Under the pieces are notes generated by a model that was not told the origin of the DNA, ran no database searches, and saw nothing but the letters and a program-made list of their open reading frames with translations. A program made the position numbers and the translations under genes. From the NCBI RefSeq assembly GCF_949987535.1, contig NC_080079.1, positions 55,539,000-55,602,999 on the forward strand: DNA of 64,000 bases, written 5' to 3'. The stretch is from Balaenoptera acutorostrata (Eukaryota > Chordata > Mammalia > Artiodactyla > Balaenopteridae). Positions 11,644 to 22,258 of the stretch are shown here, piece after piece. Each line of letters opens with the position of its first letter. Position 1 is the first letter of the stretch.

Positions 11644-12119
11644 TCCTTCAGAAATAAAGATAAAATATTTTCAGATAAACAAAAGTGAAAAATTTATCAG
11701 CACAGTGACACACTATAACAAATGCCAAAGCAAGTTCAGTCTAAAGAAAAAATGACATCAGATACACATTTGAATCTACAGAGAGGAGTAAAGAGCTTGT
11801 CAAATGATAGATATTTGGGGCAATGTAAAATTCTGTTTTTTCTTTTCCTGAGTTCTTTAAAAATAAATTAAAAATTCAAAGCAGAAATAATGCATATGAA
11901 AATTTTCGACATATGGAAAAGCAATGCATGTGAAAATAAAGCAGAAGATGGATAAATAGAATTTCACCTATATTGTATGTGAAGAGATATAATTGAATAA
12001 TATTAATTCAAGGTAGACTATTTTAAGATGAGTGCATATTATAATCAGTAGAACAACCACAACGACAATATAACTAAAAAAATTAAGATAAAATGGAATA
12101 CTAAAAATATTTTTTGGTA

Positions 12120-12352
12120 TAAGCATAACTTTAAAAAAAATTTTTTTAAATTTAAGTTGATTTACAATATTGTGTTAGTTTCAGGTATACAGCACAGTGA
12201 TTCAGATGTAGATATAGATATACCTTTTCAGATTCTTTTCCCTTATAGGTATTACAAAATATTGAGTAGAGTGCTATACAGTAGGTCCTTGTTGGTTATC
12301 TATTTTATATATAGTAGTGTGTATATGTTCATCTCAACCTCTTAATTTATCC
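12120..12352 (-). mobile_element. L1 3' UTR fragment, middle-aged
   Basis: The plus strand runs from an A/T-rich terminus through TTGATTTACAATATTGTGTT, CAGCACAGTGATTCAG, GTGCTATACAGTAGGTCCTT and GTTGGTTATCTATTTTATAT. This is the reverse complement of the 3' UTR of an older artiodactyl/cetacean L1 lineage than the copies at 12.8 or 47.6 kb. Confidence 0.85.
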
Positions 12353-12374
12353 CAGGGAGGAAGACCATAGTACT

Positions 12375-12500
12375 TTGTACTTGAATGGCTAAAATTATTT
12401 TAAAACTAAAACTGACAATACCAAATACTAACTAGCAAGCGCATGGAGCAGCTGGAAAATCAACATTGCTGGCCAGAATATGAAGTGGTAAAACCACGTT
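12375..12500 (+). mobile_element. L1 ORF2 fragment in opposite orientation
   Basis: TGAATGGCTAAAATT, ACTGACAATACCAAATACTA, GCATGGAGCAGCTGGAA and ACATTGCTGGCC follow L1 ORF2 just before its zinc-knuckle-like end, on the plus strand. It abuts the minus-strand 3' UTR piece within about 25 bases, as in the element at 62-642. Confidence 0.65.
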
Positions 12501-12794
12501 GTAAACTGTATGCCTTTTATTTATCAAATTAAATGCTCAAGTTTCAACCAGGATCCAGTCAGAGTTAGAAACCATGCCAGTAATCTGGATATGGAAAATG
12601 TGATAGGGAGAATTGTTAACTGTAAAAGGCATTTAACTATTAAAAGGGCTAAAAGAGGTTTCAAAGGGGTCCATAAGCATCAAATGCCAAAAGCAGCTAC
12701 TACGACAGATGGAGAGAGAGTGAACAACGAAAGAGCTGGAGTCTTAGAAGAGGACCACCATAACCACCTCCTCACACACACACACTGAAGGCAC
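12501..12794. other. Sequence without recognised features
   Basis: A 92-codon frame runs here from 12510 and ends in a CACACACA stretch. It has no recognisable domain or family likeness and is probably chance. A low-complexity CA run sits at 12771-12785. Confidence 0.35.
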
Positions 12795-13472
12795 ACAGGC
12801 AGACTTTTTTTTTTTTTTAACACCTTTATTGGAGTATAATTGCTTTACAATGGTGTGTTAGTTTCTGCTGTATAACAAAGTGAATCAGCTATACATATAC
12901 ATATAATCCCCGTATACCCTCCCTCTTGAGCCTCCCTCCCACCCTCCCTATCCCACCCCTCTAGGTGGTCACAAAGCACCGAGCTGATCTCCCTGTGCTA
13001 TGCGGCTGCTTCCCACTAGCTATCTATTTTACATTTGGTAGTGTATATATGTCCATGCCACTCTCTCACTTCGTCCCAGCTTACCCTTCCCCCTCCCCGT
13101 GTCCTCAAGTCCATTCTCTAGTAGGTCTGTGTCTTTATTCCCGTCCTGCCCCTAGGTTCTTCAGAACCATTTTTTTTTTTTTTAGGTTCCATATATATGT
13201 GTTAGCATACGGTTTTTGTTCTTCTCTTTCTGACTTACTTCACTCTGTATGACACACTCCAGGTCCATCCACCTCACTACAAATAACTCAATTTCGTTTC
13301 TTTTTATGGCTGAGTAATATTCCATTGTATATATGTGCCACATCTTCTTTATCCATTCATCTGTCGATGGACACTTAGGTTGCTTCCATGTCCTGGTTAT
13401 TGTAAATAGTGCTGCAGTGAACATTATGGTACATGACTCCTTTTGAATTATGGTTTTCACAGAGTCAGACTT
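12795..13472 (-). mobile_element. Young L1, 5'-truncated, with probable TSD
   Basis: A minus-strand L1 insertion: poly(A) (as T) at about 12806, full 3' UTR, then the last part of ORF2. The minus strand still reads QKESCTIMFTAALFTITRTW and CPSTDEWIKKMWHIYTMEYY, with one stop between ORF2 and 3' UTR. The insert ends near 13457. Flanks CACAGG-CAGACTT (12795-12806) and CACAGAGTCAGACTT (13458-13472) look like an imperfect target-site duplication. A second A-run at about 13170-13184 sits inside the 3' UTR. Confidence 0.93.
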
Positions 13473-13619
13473 CTTAAAAGAGGATGTGGCTGATATGGGG
13501 ACACAGTATTGAAGAAACTTGCCAGAGAGCTAAACTGCAAGTCTGTTGTGGGGATGACAAAGAGAGATTCCAGAGTGTGTAAGCACTTGGGCAAATGATC
13601 TCAAAGACTTGTCTTCGAT

Positions 13620-14060
13620 TTGGTGTATTAGTTATCTACCACTGCAGAACAGATTAGGTATCTACTGCTGCATAACGTGAGCTTAAAACAATAAAAATTT
13701 ATTATCTTATTATTTCTGTGGGTCAGGAATTTGGGAGCACCTTACCTTGGTCTTCTGGCTCAGGTTATCTCACGAGGGAGCAATCAAGACGTTTGCTGGG
13801 GTTGCAAAGTTCAATTTAGGGAGGATTAGCTTAAAAGCCCACTCACGAGCCTATGGCAAGTCTCAGAAGATTTGATTCCACGATCACTGGCTGTTGACTG
13901 GAAACATCAGTTCCTGGCCGTATGTGCCTCTCTATAGAGCTGCTCACAACTTGGAAGCTTGCTTCCCCCAGAATGAGGGATTCAAGAGATAAATGAGCGA
14001 GGAAAGCTACAGTCTTTTTGTACCCTAACCTCAGAAGTTACATCCCATCAATTTTGCTGC
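13620..14060 (-). mobile_element. MaLR/MLT1-like LTR relic, reverse orientation
   Basis: The left end TGTATTAGTTATCTACCACTGC and GCTTAAAACAATAAAAATTT is the reverse complement of an LTR 3' end. Further in, TTCTGTGGGTCAGGAATTTGG, CAGTTCCTGGCC, TAGAGCTGCTCACAACTTGG and TTCCCCCAGAATGAGGGATT fit the same LTR class. The tip is partly duplicated: TTAGTTATCTACCACTGC and TTAGGTATCTACTGCTGC follow each other. A poly-T run at 14062-14079 borders it. Confidence 0.5.
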
Positions 14061-14099
14061 CTTTTTTTTTTTTTTTTTCTGGAAGTGAGTACCTAGGTC

Positions 14100-14719
14100 C
14101 AGCCTAGAATCAAAGGGAAGGAATTCCATAGGGGAATGATTGAATACTAGGAGTCAGTGATTGAATACTAATATTCTAATTGAATATTAGAAGCCATGCT
14201 AAAGGCTATCAATTTAGAGCTTGAGGAAAAGAAATCTTTCTAGTTAGTATAGCCTGCAGAGCAAGGAATTCTTTCTCTTAACCCTAGGGACCTAGTCTAT
14301 CTAATGATAGACAAAGTATCTGAGTCAGATCAGGATGCTCCTTCAATAACAACAGTAGGGGACTCACAGTCAACTTAGCCAAGATCTTGGAACAAAGTTA
14401 AGCTTCTTTAACAATAGACCATTCTCCTTTTCTTAAATAGCTCATAGTATTCAATTGGGTCTTGGTAGAGATTGAACACATGATCTTGAGAGACCAAATG
14501 ATCATGAGACCAAACTGCTTGCTCATGATGAGCTGGAAGTTGATTCAAATATGAATAAAATTAGGAGTAACAAGCAATCTTCTTCCTTCATCAAGTGGAA
14601 ATAAATAGTATATTGAGGGCTGTGAACCAACAGGCCCTGAAGAATTGTGACTCTCTTTTCACTGAGTTTTAGCTGAAATAAAACTTTTCAGACTTCATAC
14701 TGAGATTTTAAAAGACATA
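14100..14719. other. Sequence without recognised features
   Basis: Short direct repeats of ATTGAATACTA occur at 14139-14185. I recognise no gene or repeat family here. Confidence 0.35.
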
Positions 14720-15140
14720 TTGATTTATTTACTTTTCAGGAAAGTTCTATTCTATTATGTGTGCTGTTGTCACTTTGTTCCAGTGTCTCTGATTTTTCTT
14801 CAGGGAGGCATGGATAGAATATTTTATCCTCATAACTATCATTTTCTTTCTCATACTTTTTATTCATTTCATCCTTTTGCATTGAATTCTTGGGAGAACC
14901 TCCTGATGTTTCCTTCAATGTCATTGATTTATTATTTCAGAGTGTTGATTCTTAGTCTGGATGCTACTGATGGGATTTTAATTCTGTGACTATGTTTTAC
15001 CTTTGTTGGAATAATTCTTTATTCCCTATAACATCTTTTTATTGCAAACTGCCTTTCTAAAATTTCATCATATTTTCTCCTTATGACTTTCCACTTCTAT
15101 TTCATAGAAACTACTTCTGTTGTATTCTGCTACATATATA
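14720..15140 (-). mobile_element. Possible old L1 3' UTR fragment
   Basis: T-rich sequence with TTGAATTCTTGGGAGAACCTCC and TGTCATTGATTTATTATTTC, which resembles the reverse complement of old L1 3' UTRs. The likeness is weak, and the short frames here show no protein family. Confidence 0.3.
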
Positions 15141-15174
15141 AGTTTTTAAACTTTGTTTTTTAATTCTTTTCATG

Positions 15175-15585
15175 TTCTAAAATATTTTGGTCTTAGGAAT
15201 CCTTTACACTCTTAAAAATTATAGAGGACCCCCAAATAGATTTTTATTTTGCAGATTATATCTGTCAATGTTTGCCACATTAGAAATTAAAACTAAGAAG
15301 TTTTAAAATATTTATTTAATAATTTGTGTGAAATAATATAAACCCATTACAATAACAGCTGACCTAATGGAAAGGAGATACATATTCCCCTATCTGCTCC
15401 TACATTCAGTCTGTTGCAAAATCATGTTATGTACTCTTTGAAGAGAGAATGAAACTACAAAGTGCAAATAACATCTGAGTATTATCATGAAAATAGTTTT
15501 TACATAATGGGCCCTCTGAAATGGTCTCAGGGACCCCAAGGGTCCCCAGACCACACTTTGAAAATTGCTGCTCTCATATATTTTT
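15175..15585. mobile_element. hAT-type non-autonomous DNA transposon relic
   Basis: It opens with TTTTGGTCTTAGGAATCC and TTTACACTCTTAAAAATTAT, followed by AGGACCCCCAAATAG. It closes with TCTCAGGGACCCCAAGGGTCCCC and AGACCACACTTTGAAAATTGC. Both ends carry the GGTCTCAGGACCCC / GGGGTCCC theme of a common mammalian hAT element (Tip100 or Charlie group). I cannot give the exact family. Confidence 0.6.
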
Positions 15586-15744
15586 TCAGAGGTTAGCTTT
15601 TTTTCTGAGTCAATACTGTAATTTTTCATTTCACTTCATGTCATTTGTTCCTTTACTATTATATTATTGCTTGATAGAAGATGCTTTTATAACACACCAT
15701 TCAAATAAATATGTTACCGAAATCATTTCAAGTTCACATGGCCA

Positions 15745-16181
15745 ACGGAAGATGTGGTAAATTGCATTCATGTTCCCCACCAATGCTTCACATTTCTCCA
15801 TCTCTGCATCCTTTGCCATATAATCTTTCAATGCCCTCATAGGAAGGAAGATTGTGAGGCTCCTGAATCTCAGTTCTGCCATGTGACTTGCTTTGGCTAG
15901 AGGGATATAAACAGAGGCTTGAAATAGGCAGTGCTTCTGACGTCACCATGAAAAAAACATGCCTGAGCTACTTCCCTGGTCCAAGAAGGAGGATGAGAGA
16001 AACTTGGCAGAGTTGCCAAGACAGTTTAGACCAGTGAAGCCGCAGGCAGTCCACAGAGCCATGAGCTATATAAATAACTTATTATTGTTATAAGTCCCTG
16101 AATTTGTGTTTATTACACAGCAATAATTATTGTTTTAAGTCCCTGAATTTGTGTTTATTGCACAGCAATTGTTAACTGATA
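15745..16181 (+). mobile_element. MaLR/MLT1-like LTR relic
   Basis: TGCCATGTGACTTGCTTTGG, GGATATAAACAGAGGCTTGA, GGTCCAAGAAGGAGGATGAG and TTTAGACCAGTGAAGCCGCA are in the order of this LTR class. The 3' end has TTATTGTTTTAAG, CACAGCAAT and AACTGATAC. The terminal part is duplicated in tandem. Confidence 0.55.
16082..16171. repeat. 45-bp tandem duplication at LTR 3' end
   Basis: Two copies of a 45-bp unit starting TTATTGTTATAAGTCCCTGA (16082-16126) and TTATTGTTTTAAGTCCCTGA (16127-16171) lie head to tail with few differences, repeating the LTR terminus including the ACAGCAAT block. Confidence 0.9.
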
Positions 16182-17386
16182 CAAAAAAGGACAAGCAAAA
16201 GGGATTGGTGTTATATTACTTGTGGTAAATGTACAAGACACAGTGCTCCTTTTCAGTCAGTTAATATAATCGGAGTAGATAATTATGTTTCCCAGGTTTT
16301 CCAAACTAGAAAACAGAATAAGAAACAAAACCTAGGTCTGTATGAGGACAGAAGTCCTCATTGTTTTTCTAGAAAAGTTAATGGGACTCTGTAGGGACCC
16401 TTATCAGCAAACAACAGAAATGGTGTGTGTGTTTGGTCCTTTAAGGATCTCTCAGGTAGTTAGCTGATTTAGCAGTCGATGTCTATGTGCTGTTCAGCTG
16501 GCTCTTTCCAACAAGATTTAGAACATGTTTCTGTGTTATCTGGAGAGTACCTATACTTGGCTGTCAGTCATTCTTATTCTGTATATTATTGCAACCATAG
16601 GAAGCTTTATCCCTGACATTTCTCCCATCAAATCTCAAGTGTTTCCATCAAGAACTATTTTATTGTTTAAACTGTTGAACAACAGATCTTACCATAGGCT
16701 TAAGAGTGAATTGTTTTAGATGGAGTTGTGATATTTTTGTTATTGTCCAGTGGGTTTTTAGAACCAGTTTTTAGTAGCTGCTCTCTGAAGGAAGTTCTGT
16801 CATTACTTGGCTAACTCTGCTAATGTCATTCATGAAGAACACAATTATTGTCTTTGATTAACTGAAGAGGAATATGTGGGATTGATATTAAACTTGTTCA
16901 GTATAGACACAGAGAGCTAAAGGATTGCTAGGAAAGGAAAGGTACAAAGGAGCAGACTTCAGATTAACAAGAGAAAGATGGTTTTTAAAGTTAACATACA
17001 TCAACTAGTGAGATTCCTGTTAGTGGAGGCAATTAAGTCAAGCATGAATGATCAGTTATCAAAGATATTGCAGTAAGAGGCTCTCATTCTGCTTTTATGG
17101 ATTTTGGGAAAATCCCTGATGTCCAATATATGCTATCAGAAGGTCTGTGACCATCCCCCCACCTCCTAGAATCATATGACTGTAAGGTCATATGTACTTT
17201 TCTTGGAGAGGATCCACAAATGCATTATTCTCAAAGGATCCCTAAGCCTCTGAAGATTAACAATTAGAAAAACACCCATCCATATGAAATGAAATTGGAC
17301 TAGATGAGCTCTGACATTGTATCAAAATGTAATATCCTATACAGTAAGCAACTGTAATTTTTTTGGTCAACACAGCATCTATAACT

Positions 17387-17387
<1 letters not shown>
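16182..17387. other. 1.2 kb without recognised genes or repeats
   Basis: Only short unsupported frames on both strands. Confidence 0.35.
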
Positions 17388-17448
<61 letters not shown>

Positions 17449-17480
17449 TGTGTGTGTGTGTGTGATATATATATATATCT
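17388..17480. repeat. (TA)n-(TG)n compound microsatellite
   Basis: A TA run of about 55 bases changes into GTTTGTGTGTGTGTGTG and then back into a short TA run. Confidence 0.97.
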
Positions 17481-17550
17481 ATCTCACATTTTCTTTATCC
17501 ATTCATCCACTGACAGACACGTAGGTTATTTCCATATCTTGGCATGGAAA
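17481..17550 (-). mobile_element. Small L1 fragment
   Basis: TCACATTTTCTTTATCCATTC, ATCCACTGACAGACACGTAGG and TTATTTCCATATCTTGG equal the reverse complement of the L1 ORF2 end. The microsatellite lies where L1 normally has ATATATG, which suggests it grew from that seed. Confidence 0.7.
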
Positions 17551-19739
17551 TCTTGGCAACCCCCAATTCATATATATGGCCTTCTTAGTCCACCGTCTTA
17601 CTGATGTCCTCTTATTTATTTTTTTCTGAGAAAAACAGTCAGAAACCATGGAGGGTTATATATATCTGAGGTCCCCCTAGTACTATTTTGTTTTAAATGA
17701 TGGGGCCTCCTTCATCAGTTGGCTGTTAAGGAAGTTGACCATGCAACTCATAAGTTTAAATCAAGAATTGTAAACAGATAAGTGGAGATTTCTGTATATT
17801 AGAGCAACAAACAATCTACAACATTGACATGCTATATGTGCTTGGGTAAAGAGTGCTTCCAAATACTTGGTAAACAGTGTATGCTTGACTAGCCCAGCTC
17901 AGAGATGGATAATACTGTGGCTTAAAATAAAGCTGTATTTTTAATGTAAATTGAAGTGTTTTGTTCAAACTTAAATGCCTAAATGTACCTTGCAACAACA
18001 TCTTCCCAAGGAATAATTTTCAGATTGAAATTGCAGTTGCTTTTACTTATATTCTTGTTTCTAAAAATGCTCATGTAAAAATCTATATAACTTGCCATGT
18101 CCTTTGTGAATATTCACAATTGTTTTATTTCTATAACATATAATTATGAACAAAAGTAGATATTAAGCACTTATGCTCTTAATTTTACTGCATTATATGA
18201 AGTCCTTACCTTTTCATCCTCGGCAGAGGAGGAGTATATAGGTAATTGATCAAGCAGAAGAATTAAAAAGACTGTTCTCGCCCTGAAGGATCTAGTACAA
18301 AGAGAATATAGCAGAGAAGCATGTGATGCCTTACATCTGGTTCCACAAAATGTGCAGGAATAAATTAAGAAGTATGTACATAGTTGTAGCATGTGAGGAA
18401 AAGACTTAAGGGTTTTATGAAATTTTAATTTTGATAAGAAGCAACAGTATGCTAGGTGCAATGAAACTGCACAATGAAGTTACAATTGTCATGACTCTTT
18501 ATGCACTGAATACTCTTACATCAAAATAGATTTTTAAAAATTACACATGCAAGAAACAAACTGACAGAAAAACATTAGAATTTAGAAACATAATCGACTT
18601 CTTTAGCTGTTGCCATGTTAAGTAGGCAAAAAAATAGTAAACATTTGTATAATAAACCTTATAAAATATAAAAATAAAACTATTGACAAAATGCATCATT
18701 ATAGACCTAAAATGTCTCAATAAACATAGCAATTATATCCTAAAGGAAACTAAGAAATATATTATGAACAAGAAGGATTAATTCTAGGTGTGCACGGATG
18801 GCCCAGTAGTAGAATATACATTAATATTATTTCTCAAAACAATAGATTAAAGAAGATACATGTTAGAATTACACCAATAAATGTAAAAAGGCATTTGCTA
18901 ACATTTAGCCTACATTCTTGGTTTTTTAAATGTTAGAACAAATAAGAAGACTCAATTTTAGTCAATAACAAACTTGTAGAATGTGAACTATTGGCGTTTC
19001 ATTTTGTGACTCGCCTGTTTTCTTATACCATTCTATTGGTTTAATTTTACCTCTTTTATAGTTGTAGATTACGTTACCACTTTTTTACTTGCAAACTCTG
19101 ATTATCTTTTCTCGTTGGGGTATTGCATCCCAGTACACCTCCTGGTGGCAACTAGCTAGACATTCCCCAGAGTACTCTTTCAGCTAAATATTTTTATTGT
19201 GTTTATTGGTCATTTGTAGTTATTCTTTACTGAACTCATACTTTTGTCCCATTTTTTTAACCAGGTATTATAATTTTCTTATTTAAAGAATCTATAACTA
19301 ACAGAGTATAGACTGCTGTATACCATGGCCTCAATTCAGATGAAAGATGACATTTCCTAAAAATATTAAACCACAATCACTTACTGACCACTCAGTTTAC
19401 TTACTACTTCAGTTACTATTCTTTTTTATTTTATGTTCTTTTATGCTCAAATAGTCTTTTATAGAGAACCCAATGAGAAGTTTATATCTACAAAATATAC
19501 AGTTGTGTGAGACACTAATTTTTTAGAATTGGTTAAATATTTTATTAATCAGAATTTTCCTCAACTATTATTATCCCCTTTAATGCTATAATGTAAGACC
19601 ATATCTAGTTATATTTACTTGGACTCTGAATATTAAATTACTGAAGTTGTGTATCTATTTTCAAGTTGGTATTCCCAAATTTACCTAAAACTTTAGGCAT
19701 ATTATAGAGAAAAATATTATTATAAAAAGGTAAGGATAA
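17551..19739. other. 2.2 kb AT-rich sequence without recognised features
   Basis: No gene, RNA gene or repeat family recognised. Frames up to 96 codons show no domain likeness. Confidence 0.35.
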
Positions 19740-21612
19740 ACTAGTATTACTAGTGGGGTGTGGAGATCTAACCTTCTTGCGGCCAGCCTCATATGTAAGT
19801 TCCCTTGCTTATTAAACCTGACACCTTCCAATCTAAAGAGGTGGGCATCTTTCTTCATTCTCTCTTTGCCCTCCATATACAGGGGCCCATTTTGAATTTC
19901 ACCTGGAGAAGCCCCCAAGATTGCAAACCAACCATTGGTGAACCAGCCAGGTGAGTGAAGAAATGGGTCTTGGGAAAGAGGCATCTGTGGAGGAAATCCA
20001 GAGTTAGCCATCAACCTCTTTGACGGGAGGAGTGGCCCGTTTGTTAGATGCTTGTGGACCACGTGAGTTCAGGGACACCCTGAAAACGCAGGTCTAATGT
20101 GCATGTTTGAGGAACTGTGCAGAGTGCCCTGTGGCACAGGAGGGAGGAAGCACATGGCTTCACAGTGGGCTGGGCTCTGCTGTGGGCAGGTCTCTGGTCA
20201 CCGATACCCGATGAGAGGCTGAAGCTCGAGTTAGAGAATTGGAAGAAGGACTGAGGTTAGAGAAAGACGCGCATGTGTCCACTACTCTGCTCGCGTCAGG
20301 ACTGGCAGGCAAGGTAGGAGAGCAGGATAATTAGCTGGAGACCTTAACGTGCTGTTTTGCAAAACCAATGACAAGGCTTGATTGTAACACCAAGAGGTGG
20401 AATCCCTGGAAAAGTGAGGAGAGCAAAGAGGAGGATGTTGTGGTGATTGACCATGAAACGGACGAAGCACCCCTTGCTGTCTGACCCCTCATACAAGGAA
20501 AGCAAAAACACAGCAGCAGCAACCCCAGCTAGCAGGGCAGCCCCCAGTTCAGGAAACATTCATGATGAGAGAATACACTCCCACTGAGCTTATTGATATA
20601 GCTGCCAGGTTCCAACAAAAGGCCAGGGAAAGTATCCAGGCATGGAGAGTGCGGCTATGAGATAAAGGTGACAATGGCAGGAGGCAGAGAAAATGAGCAA
20701 TATCACCACAAGCTCTGCCCTCCAGCAGTGCCTGCATGGTGCTGGGCATGGGGGGCACTTCAAGGTACTCTCTCCCTTATAGATTGGATTATTCCATCTT
20801 GCAAGGAGCTTGGCCCAATGTGGAGGCTCTCCCGGGGCATGTGGGACCCTGAAAACCTATAAAGGAGCTACAATGAATTCTTAGGGAGTTGGGAATGAGG
20901 CAGGCCATCTATGTCCCTGCCTTTGAACGCCCTGATCAGGCCACATTCACTGCATGAATGAAAGCCAAGATACTCCAGACCACCCCGAGTACCTGGTATG
21001 GAACGCTGATATCCGTGCTGCGCTCAGCCATGGGACAAGACATTTATGACATTGGGTTATCTGTTGCTGATCTGGGAGAAACTGACAAATCCCAGGAAGA
21101 GGTATGGAGTGTGGGTAACACATGAGACAGAGAGGGAGCTTGAGAAGCCCAAAATGCTATCCCAATCAACTAAAGAGTCCAGTAAAAGTAACCCAGAAGC
21201 AAATGTGGTTTGATCTCATCGCTACCAGGACCCCACCTGAAAAGATAGACCAACAACCCATGCTATGTTGGTTGGCCTGTGGAAAACCTTCAAACCTGAA
21301 GAATGTTTCAGAGCTGCCCCTACCACCCCTAGTGCCCTGCCTGCTCCAGCAGAGGCCTCAGGCATACAGTCCTATTCTGGGTGGGTGTCTCCCATGCCCC
21401 AGGTATAAGATGCAGGCCAAGATCGCCTCCAGTTGAGGACCACTGGGGGCAATTGGAGACCCCATGTTGAGCTCACTATTCACTGGTCCCCTAGAAATAA
21501 ACAAAAGGTGATGGCTTTGGTTGATACTGGAGCCAAATGTACTCTAATACCTGGTAACCCTCAGAAGATTTCTGGTCCCCTCAGCAATATTGATGGTTAC
21601 AGAAGGCATTCT
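19740..21612 (+). mobile_element. Endogenous retrovirus fragment (class I-like), LTR edge to protease
   Basis: An old ERV remnant on the plus strand. About 19740-19890 looks like the right part of an LTR: a TTGCTTATTAAACC element where the poly(A) signal would be, then a pyrimidine-rich stretch. After an untranslated leader, a gag-like stretch is readable near 20562-20658 before a stop. A second gag-like block is open near 20880-21110. A protease-like segment follows at about 21433. Stops and shifts break every frame, and pol, env and a second LTR are absent. It ends where an old L1 starts. The fragment is non-functional. Assignment to a gammaretrovirus-like class is inferred from the gag and protease style. 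Confidence 0.7.
21433..21612 (+). pseudogene. Retroviral aspartic-protease-like remnant of the ERV
   Basis: The frame starting at 21433 is open through the segment and holds the aspartic protease signature D-T-G-A with the aspartate codon at 21523. It lies downstream of gag-like sequence, as in ERVs. Only the N-terminal half of a protease is present. From about 21613 the reading continues into unrelated L1 sequence, so the product would be a nonsense hybrid. No activity is expected. Confidence 0.7.
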
Positions 21613-22258
21613 GGATACAAGTCATTTATCAGATACATGGTTTGCAGATATTTTCTCCTAGTCTGTGGCTTGTCTTTTCAATTTCTTAAGGGTGTCTTTT
21701 GAAGCACAAATATTTTTAACTTTGATAAAGTCCATTTTACTGATTTGTTATTTTAGAGGTTGTGCTTTTGTGTCATACTAAGTACTGTTTACCCAAGCCA
21801 GGGTTATTTAGACTTTCTCCTTTTTCCCCCTATGTTTTAGTGTTTTGTCTCTTATATTTCAATCTACAGTTCACTTAATTTTTGTGTGTGATGTGAGTTA
21901 AGGGTCTGAATGTATTTGTTTTGCATGTGGATGTCTGCTTGTCCCAGAATTATTTGTTAAAATGACTCTCCTCTCCCTACTTGATTGTCTTACCACCTTT
22001 GTTAAAAATCAAAAGACCATAATGAGGATTTGTTTCTGAACTCTCATTTTTTGTTTCATTGTTTTCTGTGTCCATCCTTATGCCAGTACCACATTATTTT
22101 GATTATTTTGTCTTTAGAATATGTTTTCAGATCAGGTACTGTTAAGTCCTCCAGTTTTGAAATTGTTTTAATTACTTTCCATTCCTTGAATTTCCAAATA
22201 AATTTGAAGATAGGCTTGTCAAACGCTACAAAAAAAAAAAAATGCTTTCTGGTATTTT
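21613..22258 (-). mobile_element. Old L1 ORF2 fragment
   Basis: The plus strand shows reverse-complement L1 ORF2: TCTGGATACAAGTCATTTATCAG, CTAGTCTGTGGCTTGTCTTTTC, TTTGATAAAGTCC, CTTATGCCAGTACCACATTATTTTGATTA, CTTGTCAAACGCTACAAAAA. All landmarks are in order. It begins exactly where ERV likeness stops. Confidence 0.85.

Larger units (their letters stand above)
10740..11880 (+). mobile_element. Old L1 5'/ORF1-type region
   Basis: Blocks such as AATGTGAACCATAATCAAGAG, GGAATTGGCAGAGAGGCAATTTAAAAT, AAACCACACCTAGGTATATCCTGATCAAACT, AGGCCAAAGACAATGGAG, AAAGTGCTGGAAGG and ATCCAGCAACAAAATCCTTC follow the ORF1-proximal part of old mammalian L1 (or the half-L1 HAL1) in the right order. The coding frame is destroyed throughout. 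A GGAA microsatellite and a hairpin sit inside it. Confidence 0.65.
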
